NCBI GenBank assembly: GCA_937919945.1
Contig: CALESY010000036.1
Coordinates: forward strand, 1-64,000
Reading direction: 5' to 3'
Length of the DNA: 64,000 nt
Source of the DNA: an uncultured Chitinophagaceae bacterium
GTDB taxonomy: Bacteria; Bacteroidota; Bacteroidia; Chitinophagales; Chitinophagaceae
Each line of letters opens with the position of its first letter. Positions within the stretch are counted from its first letter, which is position 1. A program made the position numbers and the translations under genes. The notes beneath the pieces were generated by a model. The model ran no database searches. It saw nothing but the letters and a program-made list of their open reading frames with translations, and was not told where the DNA came from. Shown in pieces: positions 34,326 through 42,667 of this stretch.

Positions 34326-34652
34326 ATGAATATAGAGAATACGGAATCGCAAATGCGGAAAGGGTTACTGGAACTATGCATACTGGGCATTATACAAAAG
34401 GAAAAAGAGGCCTACCCCAGCGATATACTGGAACAACTGAAAGCTGCAAAGCTGGTGGTGTTGGAAGGTACCCTCTACCCCCTGCTTACCCGCCTGAAGA
34501 ATGCGGAAGTGCTCACCTACAGGTGGGAAGAGTCAGCTGCGGGGCCACCACGCAAGTACTATGCATTGACAGCACACGGCCAGCAGATGTACGACCAACT
34601 GAAACAAAGCTGGGATGAACTCAGCCAATCCGTTAATCATTTAACCAACTAA
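34326..34652 (+). CDS. PadR-family transcriptional regulator
   Basis: 108 residues from the ATG at 34326; a GTG two codons upstream is possible. The winged helix-turn-helix has the PadR signature: RKGLLELCILGII, YPSDILEQL, EGTLYPLLTRLKNAEVL and GPPRKYYALTAHGQ. Size fits the short PadR subfamily. It is followed 15 nt later by a PspC-domain gene, a pairing seen repeatedly in Bacteroidota, where the regulator presumably controls the envelope-stress protein. Confidence 0.92.
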   Translation: MNIENTESQMRKGLLELCILGIIQKEKEAYPSDILEQLKAAKLVVLEGTLYPLLTRLKNAEVLTYRWEESAAGPPRKYYALTAHGQQMYDQLKQSWDELSQSVNHLTN

Positions 34653-34667
34653 TAAATACAAACAACT

Positions 34668-35351
34668 ATGCAACGTATCATTCAGATTAATATAGCAGGG
34701 CGCATCATACCTATTGAAGAAGATGCATACCAATTGCTGAAAAACTATATAGCATCGCTCGATAAACAGTTTGCCAAAGAAGAAGGCAAAGACGATATAC
34801 TGCAAGATATTGAAAACCGTATCGCTGAACTGTTTACTATACGCCTCCAGACTGGTGCGCCAGCAATAGACAAAGGCGATGTGCAGAAAGTAACAGAAAC
34901 GCTTGGTGCTGCTGCCGACCTGAACGAACCAACCACAACCAACCATGCCAAAACAACCTACCTGCCTGCCGTGTACGGACAGCAAGAGCAAGGCAAACAG
35001 CAACAGTATGATTACACACAACCAAGGAGGCTGTATAGAAATACATATGATAAAATATTGGGAGGTGTGTGTAGTGGTGTTGCTAACTATTTTGATATAG
35101 ACCCTGTGATTGTTCGCCTTGTAATGGTAGTGCTATTCCTGACTGCGGGTATAGGTTTTGTAGCCTATATACTGGCGTGGATGATAATACCTGCTGCCAG
35201 GTCGTTGGAAGACCTGGGCTATATGAGTACGGGTAAGCCAATGGACTTTGAAACCATGCAACGCAATATGGGCGAAGAATTGCAAGACCTGAAACGCCGT
35301 GGCGAAGAAATGAGCCGTGAGCTACGTGACTTCTTTAATAAGAAGAAGTAA
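34668..35351 (+). CDS. PspC-domain membrane protein
   Basis: 227 residues. An N-terminal cytoplasmic domain (1-85) resembles the region found in Bacteroidota PspC proteins (INIAGRIIPIEEDAYQLLKNYI, DILQDIENRIAELF). The PspC domain covers about 122-185: RLYRNTYDKILGGVCSGVANYFDIDP and two membrane helices ending AWMIIPA. A charged amphipathic helix closes the protein (LQDLKRRGEEMSREL). PspC proteins respond to envelope stress. Co-transcribed with the PadR gene. Confidence 0.9.
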   Translation: MQRIIQINIAGRIIPIEEDAYQLLKNYIASLDKQFAKEEGKDDILQDIENRIAELFTIRLQTGAPAIDKGDVQKVTETLGAAADLNEPTTTNHAKTTYLPAVYGQQEQGKQQQYDYTQPRRLYRNTYDKILGGVCSGVANYFDIDPVIVRLVMVVLFLTAGIGFVAYILAWMIIPAARSLEDLGYMSTGKPMDFETMQRNMGEELQDLKRRGEEMSRELRDFFNKKK

Positions 35352-35354
35352 GCT

Positions 35355-35633
35355 TCACCGTTTGCTGATTTTATTTTGGCTGATGGCTTTTTGGCGTGAG
35401 CACCTGAAACGTGTTATATCTTCATTGCGTAATTGTTGATGTTTCGTTTGCCTGCCCTTCATGCGTTTGCGCCACATACGGAAACTGGATGCTTTGCTGT
35501 GTGTTCGCATAAGCGATATAACGTCCGGTTCAGATAAACCAAATTGAAAAGCGATTGCCTCAAAAGGTGTACGGTCTTCCCAAGCCATTTCTATAATGCG
35601 GTCAATATCTGCAGCTGTCAGGTGGGGATGCAT
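35355..35633 (-). CDS. TIGR03643/DUF2805 family protein
   Basis: 92 residues, strongly basic. The N-terminal part has the family pattern IDRIIEMAWEDRTPFEAIAF, QFGLSEPDVISLMR and SSFRMWRKRMKGRQTKHQ, which looks like a helix-turn-helix. The function is not known; nucleic-acid binding is plausible. It starts directly after the SDR gene and is probably co-transcribed. Confidence 0.85.
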   Translation of the reverse strand: MHPHLTAADIDRIIEMAWEDRTPFEAIAFQFGLSEPDVISLMRTHSKASSFRMWRKRMKGRQTKHQQLRNEDITRFRCSRQKAISQNKISKR

Positions 35634-35636
35634 ACA

Positions 35637-36323
35637 TCACAATTTTAGAGAAGACATACCACCATCTACATGTAATACCTGTCCTGTCATCCAGCTTGCA
35701 TTGTCCGATAACAGGAACGATGCCATGGATGCTATATCGTTAGCTTCGCCAATACGTTTCAATGGATGCCTGTCTGCCGCTGCTTGTACTTTGGTATCGT
35801 TATCTGTAAGCCTGGCAGCAAGTGGTGTTTTCACAAGCGATGGTGCAATCACATTCACCCGTATTTTAGGTGCAAGCTCTGCCGCTAATGCTCTGGCAAA
35901 ACCCTCAACAGCACCCTTAGCGGCAGCTACAGATGTATGATAGGGCATACCTATTTGCACGGCAACTGTACTGAACAATACAATAGATGCTTGTGGTGAT
36001 TGTTGCAGATTGGGCAAATATTGCTGTATGAGTTTGATAGCACCATACAGGCTGATATCAAGGTCGTTTTGAAAATCTGTTTGCTTCAGGCTTTTGAATG
36101 GTTTGAGATTAATGGAGCCCGGGCAATACACAAGCCCGTCTAAAGAGCCATCAATAGCCGGTGGTTCGTTACTGTCCTTTACATCGTAGCTTAGGTGTTG
36201 AGAAACAGGTAGTTGAGGTGTTGTTCTGGATAAAGACAATACTTGATGCTGTTGTTGCAACAATGCATCTGCCAATGAATACCCGATGCCCGAACTTGCA
36301 CCTGCAATCAAAAATCTTTTCAT
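35637..36323 (-). CDS. SDR-family oxidoreductase-like protein lacking the catalytic Tyr
   Basis: 228 residues with a Rossmann fold: GASSGIGYSLA (8-18) binds the dinucleotide, YCPGS stands for the NNAG motif, and Ser118 is in the usual place. The YxxxK motif reads VAAAK (132-136): Lys136 is present, but Val replaces Tyr. The rest of the fold is well conserved (GAVEGFARALAAEL, RVNVIAPSLVKTPL, and the C-terminal GQVLHVDGGMS). It may have lost reductase activity or use another residue. It is probably in an operon with the small protein upstream and the TIGR03643 gene downstream. Confidence 0.88.
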   Translation of the reverse strand: MKRFLIAGASSGIGYSLADALLQQQHQVLSLSRTTPQLPVSQHLSYDVKDSNEPPAIDGSLDGLVYCPGSINLKPFKSLKQTDFQNDLDISLYGAIKLIQQYLPNLQQSPQASIVLFSTVAVQIGMPYHTSVAAAKGAVEGFARALAAELAPKIRVNVIAPSLVKTPLAARLTDNDTKVQAAADRHPLKRIGEANDIASMASFLLSDNASWMTGQVLHVDGGMSSLKL

Positions 36324-36357
36324 GCAAGTATAACAACGCCGAAGTAAATAGGTTCGT

Positions 36358-36516
36358 TCAGCGGCGTATCAGCCGTACTATCATTACGATAATACCTATG
36401 AGGAATATGAACAGTGAAATCCTGTTCATGCCATGCATGAATTTGATGTTTATATTAGACGGTGCATTGGGGTCTTTTTTGCGCAAGTAGAAATATGTAA
36501 GTATCTGCCGCCACAT
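36358..36516 (-). CDS. Small single-span membrane protein (DUF6728-like)
   Basis: A 52-residue protein. It starts MWRQILTYFYLRKKDPNAPS, continues with a basic linker (NINIKFMHGMNR) and ends with one hydrophobic helix (about 32-49) and a basic tail. The pattern with RKKDPNAPSN and MHGMNRIS recurs in small conserved Bacteroidota proteins (DUF6728, recalled from memory). It lies 34 nt upstream of the SDR gene on the same strand and may lead that operon. ATG start at 36516. Confidence 0.7.
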   Translation of the reverse strand: MWRQILTYFYLRKKDPNAPSNINIKFMHGMNRISLFIFLIGIIVMIVRLIRR

Positions 36517-36551
36517 AATGCAAATGAGTTGTTTCTAAAGTTAACAAGAAA

Positions 36552-36582
36552 TTTGCCAAATAGTTTCAAGAAGCTATATTTG
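36552..36582 (+). promoter_or_regulatory. tRNA-Ala promoter
   Basis: TTTG (36552-36555) and TATATTTG (36575-36582) are 19 nt apart, matching both Bacteroidota promoter elements; the tRNA begins 10 nt later. Confidence 0.85.
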
Positions 36583-36592
36583 CAACCCGCAT

Positions 36593-36666
<74 letters not shown>

Positions 36667-36675
36667 CTAAAAAAT

Positions 36676-36705
36676 AAGCCACCTATAAGGTGGCTTTCTT
36701 TATTT
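36676..36705 (+). terminator. Bidirectional Rho-independent terminator
   Basis: A 9-bp stem (AAGCCACCT / AGGTGGCTT) with an ATA loop; T-rich on the plus side (TCTTTATTTT) and on the minus side (ATTTTTTAG). It serves tRNA-Ala and the convergent lpxB. Confidence 0.9.
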
Positions 36706-37794
36706 TATTAATTCAATTATAGCTTCTGCAGCGTTTTCAGATGCGTTTTTATCACCCAACAGATGCCATAGTTGTTTGTAGTCTTCTTTCAGCATGCTTA
36801 TGTGTTGCGGGTTGTGCAGCAACTTGTCTAGCTCTTGTTTCAGCATGGTTTCGTTCAGGTCGGCTTGTATCAGTTCTGTTATCACGGGTTTATCCATTAT
36901 CAGGTTCACCAGCGATATGTATTTTACTTTTATCAGCCGCTTTGCCAGTTGGTAAGATATGGGATTGCCTTTATAACAAACCACTTCGGGTACACCAAAC
37001 AAGGCGGTTTCTAAAGTTGCGGTACCGCTTGTTACCAATGCGGCAGTTGCCTGTTTCAGCAAGTTGTATGTCTGCCCTTTGGCAAGTAATACGTTTTGAT
37101 TACCGATGATGTTGTTATATAAAACGTCAGGCTGTGAAGGTGCTTGTGCTACTATGAATTGATAATCCGAATAATGCTTCACGGCGTGCAGCATGATGGG
37201 GAGTTTCACTTTTATCTCTTGCGCACGGCTGCCTGGCAATAATGCTATAATGGGTTTGTTCGATAGTTTTACAGGTGGTGTTTTCAGTTCTTCTTCCACT
37301 ACTTGTATCAATGGGTGGCCAACATAGTCAACTTCGTAGTTCCATTTCTTATAAAAACCCACCTCAAAAGGCAGTATTACCAGCATCTTGTCTACATCGC
37401 GTTTTAGCTTGTGTACGCGGTTTTCTTTCCATGCCCATGCCTGTGGAGATATGTAGTATGCAATTTTTATTCCCTGTTGTTTTGCCCATTCAGCAATGCG
37501 CATATTAAAACCAGGGTAGTCTATCAGCACCAATACATCGGGCTTATAAGCCATGATGTCTTTTTTGCAGAAATCTATATTGCGGATGATAGTATGTAAG
37601 TGCATCAGCACTTCTACAAATCCCATGAATGCAAGGTCGCGATAATGCTTGATGAGTTTAGCACCTGCAGCTTCCATCTTATCTCCACCCCAGCATCGTA
37701 TATCTGCATTTGCATCTTTTCGGTGGATGGCTTTGATAAGGTTACTGCCGTGTAAGTCGCCACTGGCTTCGCCTGCTATAATGTAGTAACGCAT
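36700..37794 (-). CDS. lpxB: Lipid-A-disaccharide synthase
   Basis: 364 residues. Joins UDP-diacylglucosamine and lipid X to make the lipid A disaccharide. The N-terminus MRYYIIAGEASGDLHGSNLI is diagnostic; DYPGFNMRIAEWAKQQGIKIAYYISPQAWAW and LLPGSRAQEIK are also family motifs. I chose the ATG at 37794, one nucleotide after the previous stop, over a TTG at 37809. It is downstream of and coupled with the small membrane protein gene. Confidence 0.96.
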   Translation of the reverse strand: MRYYIIAGEASGDLHGSNLIKAIHRKDANADIRCWGGDKMEAAGAKLIKHYRDLAFMGFVEVLMHLHTIIRNIDFCKKDIMAYKPDVLVLIDYPGFNMRIAEWAKQQGIKIAYYISPQAWAWKENRVHKLKRDVDKMLVILPFEVGFYKKWNYEVDYVGHPLIQVVEEELKTPPVKLSNKPIIALLPGSRAQEIKVKLPIMLHAVKHYSDYQFIVAQAPSQPDVLYNNIIGNQNVLLAKGQTYNLLKQATAALVTSGTATLETALFGVPEVVCYKGNPISYQLAKRLIKVKYISLVNLIMDKPVITELIQADLNETMLKQELDKLLHNPQHISMLKEDYKQLWHLLGDKNASENAAEAIIELIK

Positions 37795-37795
37795 A

Positions 37796-38089
37796 TCAAC
37801 TCCATACAAACTTTATAAGCAGCATAAATACTGCATAAAGCATGGTGGCAATAAAGATGCCTCTTGCTGTCAGGTCAAGACGTTTGTTAGTATAGAATAT
37901 GAACGGAATGACATTGATAAGTATACCAAGGCTAATGACTTTAGCAGCTTGTGATGGCTGGTGCCGTAAGTTTTTCAGAAACTGATTAAAGTCTACACCC
38001 TGAAACAATATTAAGTACACAATGAACATACCCAACAAAGGCAGTATTGCACCTATTACAAAACCTAATAATGGAACATTGCGTTTCAT
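37796..38089 (-). CDS. Small membrane protein of unknown function
   Basis: 97 residues with three hydrophobic segments (about 8-29, 50-66, 76-95) and a basic loop between the first two (NLRHQPSQAAK). I do not recognise a family. Its stop codon is one nucleotide from the lpxB start, so the genes are translationally coupled; a role in envelope lipid metabolism is possible but not shown. Confidence 0.72.
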   Translation of the reverse strand: MKRNVPLLGFVIGAILPLLGMFIVYLILFQGVDFNQFLKNLRHQPSQAAKVISLGILINVIPFIFYTNKRLDLTARGIFIATMLYAVFMLLIKFVWS

Positions 38090-38191
38090 AAGCCTGAAAA
38101 TATTATGCTAATATACAAGTGAAAAATTCATTTTTGTACATACAGTCGTTAAAGATGTACATTTGTTGTTGATTAGACAAAACCAATACAC

Positions 38192-38965
38192 ATGAATTTC
38201 CATTTGAAAAACCTGCCTGAACGCACCCAAAAGCCACGCCAGTACGGACTAACAATGGTGATGGACAAGGGGATGGGGCTGGACGAGGTTAAGAATTTCT
38301 TATCTGTTGCCGCACCATATGTAGATATTGTAAAATTCGGATTCGGGACGGCATTTGTTACTAATAATCTACGTGAGAAAATAGATATATATCAGTCATA
38401 TGGCATTCCCGTTTACTTTGGCGGCACATTGTTTGAAGCCTTTCTGATACGCGGACAGTTTGACGACTACCTGAATGTAATAAAGGAATACGGGCTGCAA
38501 CACGTAGAAGTGTCTGACGGTTCTATCACCATACCGCATACCGAAAAATGCGGCTATATAGAAAAACTGGCTAAGCATGTTACTGTATTATCTGAAGTAG
38601 GCTCTAAAGACGCGGCGCACATCATACCGCCCTACAAGTGGATAGAGCTGATGCGTGCAGAACTCGAAGCAGGCTCTACCTATGTAATAGCCGAAGCGCG
38701 CGAAGCGGGTAATGTAGGTATCTATCGTGGTAGTGGTGAGGTGCGCGAAGGCTTGGTGCAAGAGATACTGACACAAATACCTTACGAGAAAATTATTTGG
38801 GAAGCACCGCAAAAAGCACAGCAGGTGTACTTTCAGGAGCTGTTGGGCGCAAACGTAAACCTCGGCAATATTGCCCCCAACGAGGTAATACCGTTGGAAG
38901 CTATGCGAGTGGGTTTGCGTGGCGACACTTTCCATCTGTATCTGGGCAACGAAGCGAATAGCTAA
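38192..38965 (+). CDS. Phosphosulfolactate synthase (ComA family)
   Basis: 257 residues. The family adds sulfite to phosphoenolpyruvate to form phosphosulfolactate, first step of coenzyme M synthesis in methanogens. Conserved segments here are GLTMVMDKGMGLDEVKNFL, YVDIVKFGFGTAF, VYFGGTLFEAF, HVEVSDGSI and the C-terminal VPLEAMR-like IPLEAMRVGLRGDTF. No other coenzyme M genes are in the window. In Bacteroidota the product is more likely to feed sulfonate or sulfonolipid metabolism; this is inference. Confidence 0.9.
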   Translation: MNFHLKNLPERTQKPRQYGLTMVMDKGMGLDEVKNFLSVAAPYVDIVKFGFGTAFVTNNLREKIDIYQSYGIPVYFGGTLFEAFLIRGQFDDYLNVIKEYGLQHVEVSDGSITIPHTEKCGYIEKLAKHVTVLSEVGSKDAAHIIPPYKWIELMRAELEAGSTYVIAEAREAGNVGIYRGSGEVREGLVQEILTQIPYEKIIWEAPQKAQQVYFQELLGANVNLGNIAPNEVIPLEAMRVGLRGDTFHLYLGNEANS

Positions 38966-38974
38966 TAATACTTT

Positions 38975-39005
38975 GAGGCGTACACTTGTGCGCCTCTTTT
39001 TATAT
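38975..39005 (+). terminator. Rho-independent terminator
   Basis: GAGGCGTAC / GTGCGCCTC stem (one T-G pair) with an ACTT loop and the tail TTTTTATAT, between the phosphosulfolactate synthase gene and aroE. Confidence 0.85.
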
Positions 39006-39012
39006 CATCAGG

Positions 39013-39020
39013 TATCTTTA
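39013..39020 (+). promoter_or_regulatory. -7 element immediately before aroE
   Basis: TATCTTTA, one mismatch from TAnnTTTG, ends 4 nt before the aroE ATG. Transcription would begin at or next to the start codon. Confidence 0.5.
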
Positions 39021-39024
39021 CTGC

Positions 39025-39756
39025 ATGGCAGCATTATACGGCCTTATAGGCTATCCGCTTAGTCATTCGTTTTCGCCAGCATACTTTAATAAGAAGTTTG
39101 CTACTGAAGGCATTGATGCGCATTATGAACCCTATCCATTATCCAACATCAATGAACTGCCTGCACTGTTGAATGACAACCCTACACTACAAGGGTTGAA
39201 TATAACCATACCATACAAGCAACAAGTAATACCATATTTGGATGCTGTAGACGATGCAGCTAAAGTAATAGGTGCAGTTAACTGTATTAAGATAACAAAT
39301 GGTAAGCTGATAGGTTATAATACAGACTGGGTAGGCTTTACAGCGAGCTTGCGTCCATTGCTGCAAGCGCACCATACCCATGCATTGATATTGGGTAGTG
39401 GTGGTGGTGCTAAGGCTGTAGTATATGCATTGCAACAAATGGGTATTGCTCACAATGTTGTATCGAGGACAGGAGGGCAGTATCAATACAGTCAATTAAC
39501 AGCAGACATCATTACGCAACATACCATCATCATCAATACCACACCGCTTGGTATGTACCCGCATATTGATGATTCTCCTGATATTCCTTACCAATACATT
39601 GGTTCATCCCATCTGTTATATGACCTCATCTACAACCCTGAAGAAACACGCTTTCTGCAACATGGAAGAGATGCAGGTGCGTTAACAAAGAATGGCTACG
39701 AAATGTTGCTACTACAAGCTGAGGCTGCATGGGCAATATGGGATACTAGCCAATAG
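39025..39756 (+). CDS. aroE: Shikimate dehydrogenase
   Basis: 243 residues from the ATG at 39025; the frame is open back to 38986, but that part overlaps the terminator. AroE reduces 3-dehydroshikimate with NADPH. Shikimate-binding IGYPLSHSFSP, catalytic Lys in NITIPYKQQV and Asp in GYNTDWVGF are present; the nucleotide loop is ILGSGGGAKAV. It is short compared with E. coli AroE (272). DAHP synthase is encoded 0.8 kb downstream on the other strand. The 3' end overlaps the convergent methyltransferase gene by 11 bp. Confidence 0.95.
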   Translation: MAALYGLIGYPLSHSFSPAYFNKKFATEGIDAHYEPYPLSNINELPALLNDNPTLQGLNITIPYKQQVIPYLDAVDDAAKVIGAVNCIKITNGKLIGYNTDWVGFTASLRPLLQAHHTHALILGSGGGAKAVVYALQQMGIAHNVVSRTGGQYQYSQLTADIITQHTIIINTTPLGMYPHIDDSPDIPYQYIGSSHLLYDLIYNPEETRFLQHGRDAGALTKNGYEMLLLQAEAAWAIWDTSQ

Positions 39757-40534
39757 TATAGTACACACAAGTAGTAAGGAAATTACGGACAAAAGGTATA
39801 GCACTGATGATGCCGAATTGTTTGCGAGGCTGCCAACCGAATTTGTATTTGTAAATGGGGTTAATCAGGAAATGTGTTTTGTTCTTAAACTGCATACCGC
39901 TATTACGAACTATGTGTTCAAAACGCTCGATGGTAATGCGCGTATCGTATATCTCCATCAACTCTCTGATGACACCTTCATTTTCGCCTATCATCTTTAA
40001 GATGCCTTTGTAGATAGGCTTTGGCAGTATATGATACCAAGGCATCATGCCCAGCTTGTGGTCGCATATCTGTTGATGGCCGCCGAAAGGCATATACCAA
40101 GGCGGGAAACCAAAGAATATCTGCCCCTCATGTTTCAGAAAGTTTTTCAGGTAGGGTATAAATTTCTCTTGTTCAGGTATATGTTCTATCGCATCTTTCA
40201 GAATGATCACATCAAAGAAACCTTTGAAGCGTTGCAGAAAATCATCATCATATACATTCTTATACAGAAACTCAATCTTACCTGCTGCTACCTCTTTAGC
40301 ATAAAAGCCATTGGCGAGGTCTATACGTATAGGGTTCAAATCAACACCCACACAAAAAGCACCTTTGTCCATAAACGGCACTAATACACCACCCTCACCA
40401 CAGCCTATCTCCAACACATTCACACCCTTGCCTATGGCTTTGGTTTGCTCTATAAAAGGCAATACATAACTGCGAGAGTTATCAACTTGTTGTTCGTAGC
40501 GTACTTTTTCGTCTTTATGTTGCTTGAGCGCCAA
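39746..40534 (-). CDS. Class I SAM-dependent methyltransferase
   Basis: 262 residues. SAM-binding motif I is VLEIGCGEGG (39-48), followed by VGVDLNP and IILKDAIEHIPEQEKF. The C-terminal half (PPWYMPFGGHQQICDH, then PILYK-like basic segments) is not diagnostic for a substrate; similar proteins act on small molecules or lipid/sugar intermediates. It follows the DAHP synthase gene by 32 nt on the same strand. Confidence 0.85.
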   Translation of the reverse strand: MALKQHKDEKVRYEQQVDNSRSYVLPFIEQTKAIGKGVNVLEIGCGEGGVLVPFMDKGAFCVGVDLNPIRIDLANGFYAKEVAAGKIEFLYKNVYDDDFLQRFKGFFDVIILKDAIEHIPEQEKFIPYLKNFLKHEGQIFFGFPPWYMPFGGHQQICDHKLGMMPWYHILPKPIYKGILKMIGENEGVIRELMEIYDTRITIERFEHIVRNSGMQFKNKTHFLINPIYKYKFGWQPRKQFGIISAIPFVRNFLTTCVYYTIG

Positions 40535-40566
40535 TGTTTAGTATCTTTTTTTTGAAAGGCGTAAAA

Positions 40567-41646
40567 TTAACCTTTTACTTCATTCAGCAAAGCCTGTAGT
40601 ATTTCCAACTGTTTCTTAATGCTTTCGTCGTGTATCTTTTCATACAGTGATACGATAAACTCCTGCGATAGATTGTGTTTAGCAGCTCTTGCACCACGTG
40701 TTGCAACAATCTCGCGCCAACGCTCTGGTTGATAAGCTGTCATGTTGCAGGCTTTCTTTACTTCACCCATGCGCTCGCTAAGCTCCATGCGGCGGGCTAT
40801 CAGGTCTATGATTTCAGCATCAAGGCTATCCATCTGCTGGCGTAGTTGTTCTAATGTAAGCCCTTTGTTGATGTCTGAAGTATGTTGTTGGCGGATGACG
40901 AGTTGTTCCAGTATTTCTTTCAGTCTGGCAGGTGTTACTTGTTGTGCGGCATCGCTCCATGCCTGTGGCGGATTGGGATGGGTTTCTATCATTAGCCCCT
41001 CAAAACCCATGTCCATTGCTTTTTGGGCAATGTCTGCTACTAATTCACGATTGCCTGTTATATGGCTCGGGTCGCAGAAGATGGGTAGGTCCGGATTGCG
41101 ACGTTTCAATTCAATAGGTATCGGCCAGTTGGGTTGATTGCGATATACCGATGCAGCCTGATAGGTAGAGAAGCCCCTGTGTATGGCAGCTACATCAGTT
41201 ATCCCTGCCTGCATAATACGCTCTATAGCTCCTTGCCATAAATCAACATCAGGGTTTACGGGGTTCTTTACCATTACAGGTATATTGACACCTTTCAGTG
41301 CATCAGCCAATCGCTGCACCTGAAACGGGTTGACGGTAGTGCGTGCGCCAATCCACAATACGTCTATACCATGCGCCAATGCCTGCTCTATATGCAATGG
41401 CTCGGCAACTTCAACAGTCACGGCCATATTGTGTATAGTCTTTACTTCATGTAACCATTCTAATGCCTGTAGGCCATTGCCCTCAAAACTACCTGGGCGT
41501 GTTCGAGGCTTCCACACACCAGCACGATATAGTTGTACAGGTAGCTGTTTGATGCCGGCTGCTACTTCCAATACCTGCTCTCTTGTTTCTGCACTACACG
41601 GACCTGCGATAATAAACGGTTGTGCCCCGTTTTTGAAAAAAGACAT
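40567..41646 (-). CDS. Bifunctional DAHP synthase / chorismate mutase
   Basis: 359 residues. The N-terminal 260 residues are a type I-beta DAHP synthase (IAGPCSAE, AGVWKPRTRPGSFEG, IELKRRNPDLPIFCDPSH), the first shikimate-pathway enzyme. The C-terminal 95 residues are an AroQ-type chorismate mutase (LEQLRQQMDSLDAEIIDLIARRM). In Prevotella the same fusion lets prephenate bound at the mutase inhibit DAHP synthase, so feedback control is likely here too. The start lies 4 nt after a -7 element. Confidence 0.95.
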   Translation of the reverse strand: MSFFKNGAQPFIIAGPCSAETREQVLEVAAGIKQLPVQLYRAGVWKPRTRPGSFEGNGLQALEWLHEVKTIHNMAVTVEVAEPLHIEQALAHGIDVLWIGARTTVNPFQVQRLADALKGVNIPVMVKNPVNPDVDLWQGAIERIMQAGITDVAAIHRGFSTYQAASVYRNQPNWPIPIELKRRNPDLPIFCDPSHITGNRELVADIAQKAMDMGFEGLMIETHPNPPQAWSDAAQQVTPARLKEILEQLVIRQQHTSDINKGLTLEQLRQQMDSLDAEIIDLIARRMELSERMGEVKKACNMTAYQPERWREIVATRGARAAKHNLSQEFIVSLYEKIHDESIKKQLEILQALLNEVKG

Positions 41647-41650
41647 AGTG

Positions 41651-41658
41651 CAAAGTTA
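41651..41658 (-). promoter_or_regulatory. -7 element immediately before the DAHP synthase gene
   Basis: TAACTTTG on the minus strand ends 4 nt before the ATG at 41646. Confidence 0.6.
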
Positions 41659-41728
41659 AGGTCAAACCTCTTAACCCCCTAAAAGGGAATATTATTATAG
41701 AAATGGCTCCTTTAGGGGTTTGGGATAT

Positions 41729-41736
41729 TATCTTTG
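41729..41736 (+). promoter_or_regulatory. -7 element immediately before truB
   Basis: TATCTTTG ends 5 nt before the ATG at 41742 and lies inside the longer open frame, supporting the internal start for truB. Confidence 0.6.
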
Positions 41737-41741
41737 CGCCC

Positions 41742-42446
41742 ATGTTAGCCTTGCCTGCAAAAGAAGAGCTGAAAGAAGGTGCTGTTTTGTTGATTGACAA
41801 ACCATATAAATGGACATCTTTCGATGCGGTGAATATGGTGAAACGCCTTGTTAAGGTGAAGATAGGCCATGCAGGTACATTAGACCCACTGGCTACGGGG
41901 CTGCTCATATGCTGCACGGGCAAGTACACCAAGAAGATAAGCGAGTATCAACGCTTGCCTAAGGAGTATACGGGTATTATCCACTTAGGTGCCAGTACCC
42001 CTACTTATGACTTAGAGAGCAAACCAGAGAACCCCCAAGCTTATGAACACATAACTGATGCTGCTATACACGAAGCTGTAAAACAGTTTACCGGCGATAT
42101 ACTGCAAGTGCCGCCTATACATTCCGCCATCAAGAAAGAGGGAGAGCGTGCTTACGACCTCGCCCGTGCCGGTAAAGAAATCAAACTGGAGCCGAGGCCT
42201 GTTACAATTACCGCTTTTGAGATAACATCTATTACTCTGCCCGAAGTACATTTTCGAGTAGCCTGCAGTACGGGTACATATATACGCTCGTTGGCTAACG
42301 ACTTTGGTACAGCCCTCGGTTGCGGTGGCTACCTGCAGGCACTACGCCGCACTAAGATTGGTGAGTTTGACGTTACGGATGCGCTTACCCCTGACCAATG
42401 GAAGCTGCATTGGGGATTTAGTGAGAAGCCACCCAATAGGCATTAG
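41742..42446 (+). CDS. truB: tRNA pseudouridine synthase B
   Basis: 234 residues from the ATG at 41742; an upstream ATG at 41703 would give 13 extra residues, but a -7 promoter element lies between them. TruB makes pseudouridine 55 in the T-loop of tRNAs. LLIDKPYKWTSFDAVN opens the fold, and the catalytic Asp is in GHAGTLDPLATGLLI. The GKYTKK and SGTYIRSLA-like (CSTGTYIRSLANDFG) motifs follow. The PUA domain is absent, as in many Bacteroidota. Confidence 0.95.
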   Translation: MLALPAKEELKEGAVLLIDKPYKWTSFDAVNMVKRLVKVKIGHAGTLDPLATGLLICCTGKYTKKISEYQRLPKEYTGIIHLGASTPTYDLESKPENPQAYEHITDAAIHEAVKQFTGDILQVPPIHSAIKKEGERAYDLARAGKEIKLEPRPVTITAFEITSITLPEVHFRVACSTGTYIRSLANDFGTALGCGGYLQALRRTKIGEFDVTDALTPDQWKLHWGFSEKPPNRH

Positions 42447-42535
42447 GATTTAGGCATTTGAAATTAGCATTTACTTTATGTGTTGATAGTTCTTGATAGT
42501 GATTGTGTTGTTTTCATTTTTCTTGTTGTTAAAGG

Positions 42536-42571
42536 GTTGATAATCAACAATCGTTTTGTTGCAGATTGTTG
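42536..42571. other. Inverted repeats in the truB-GNAT intergenic region
   Basis: GTTGATAATCAAC (42536-42548) is a 13-bp near-palindrome, and CAACAATC (42545-42552) pairs with GATTGTTG (42564-42571) around an 11-nt loop followed by CTTTTT. This could be a weak terminator for truB. The whole region is rich in TTGTTG. Confidence 0.4.
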
Positions 42572-42667
42572 CTTTTTGTTGCCGTTTTTCTGTTTTTTCA
42601 TTTTGTTGCACAGGGAGAATAATAGTATAATTTATATGGATTTATTATAGCAAATATACGACAAAAA

